NCBI GenBank assembly: GCA_030067055.1 | Contig: JASJAL010000350.1 | Coordinates: forward strand, 1-6,174 | Reading direction: 5' to 3' | DNA from: Kiloniellales bacterium | Lineage (GTDB): Bacteria > Pseudomonadota > Alphaproteobacteria > Kiloniellales > JAKSBE01 | DNA length: 6,174 nt | Shown here: positions 6,149-6,174 of the stretch, piece after piece | How positions within the stretch are numbered: the stretch's first letter is position 1 | Layout: each line of letters begins with the position of its first letter | The notes under the pieces: generated by a model | The model's input: the letters and a program-made list of their open reading frames with translations, nothing else | What the model was told of the DNA's origin: nothing | The model's database searches: none | Program-made: the position numbers and the translations under genes

Positions 6149-6174
6149 CCGGCCGGGTCCGATCCAAGCCCCCC

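Overview
The window is a compact, GC-rich, single-strand run of housekeeping genes. All six are on the + strand, in the order dgt-like (3' end only), argS, a SPOR-domain membrane protein gene, nagZ, scpA, scpB. From what I know of bacterial genomes, this order is typical of Alphaproteobacteria, where tat genes often follow scpB. The strong G/C preference at third codon positions and the protein sequences fit a high-GC member of the Rhodospirillales or a related order. I cannot name a genus from sequence alone.

Layout: positions 1-524 hold the C-terminal part of a dGTPase-family protein. Its stop codon directly abuts the argS ATG (525-2279). The argS stop shares one base with the ATG of the SPOR gene (2279-3409). 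A 52-base gap with a small GC hairpin separates the SPOR gene from nagZ (3462-4475). A 108-base gap precedes the scpA start I prefer (GTG 4584-5369), and it contains a weak promoter candidate. scpB (TTG 5366-6148) overlaps the end of scpA by 4 bases and has a very strong Shine-Dalgarno sequence. The last 26 bases (6149-6174) show nothing recognisable. No stretch over 300 bases lacks a gene, and I saw no tRNA, rRNA, CRISPR array, insertion sequence or phage material.

How the genes fit together: dgt-like (nucleotide pool) and argS (arginyl-tRNA charging) are general metabolism. The next four form a loose cell-cycle and cell-envelope theme. The SPOR protein should bind stem-peptide-free peptidoglycan at division sites, NagZ recycles cell-wall fragments in the cytoplasm, and ScpA/ScpB are the partners of SMC in chromosome segregation. 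The tight spacing suggests co-transcription, with a possible internal promoter before scpA.

I found no previously undescribed system. The points most worth a second look are the lineage-specific SPOR protein next to nagZ, a 66-residue tail on ScpB without basic residues, a HIAH variant of the HIGH motif in ArgS, a codon-usage shift in the 3' quarter of argS, and an 18-base perfect palindrome over the catalytic-loop codons of nagZ.
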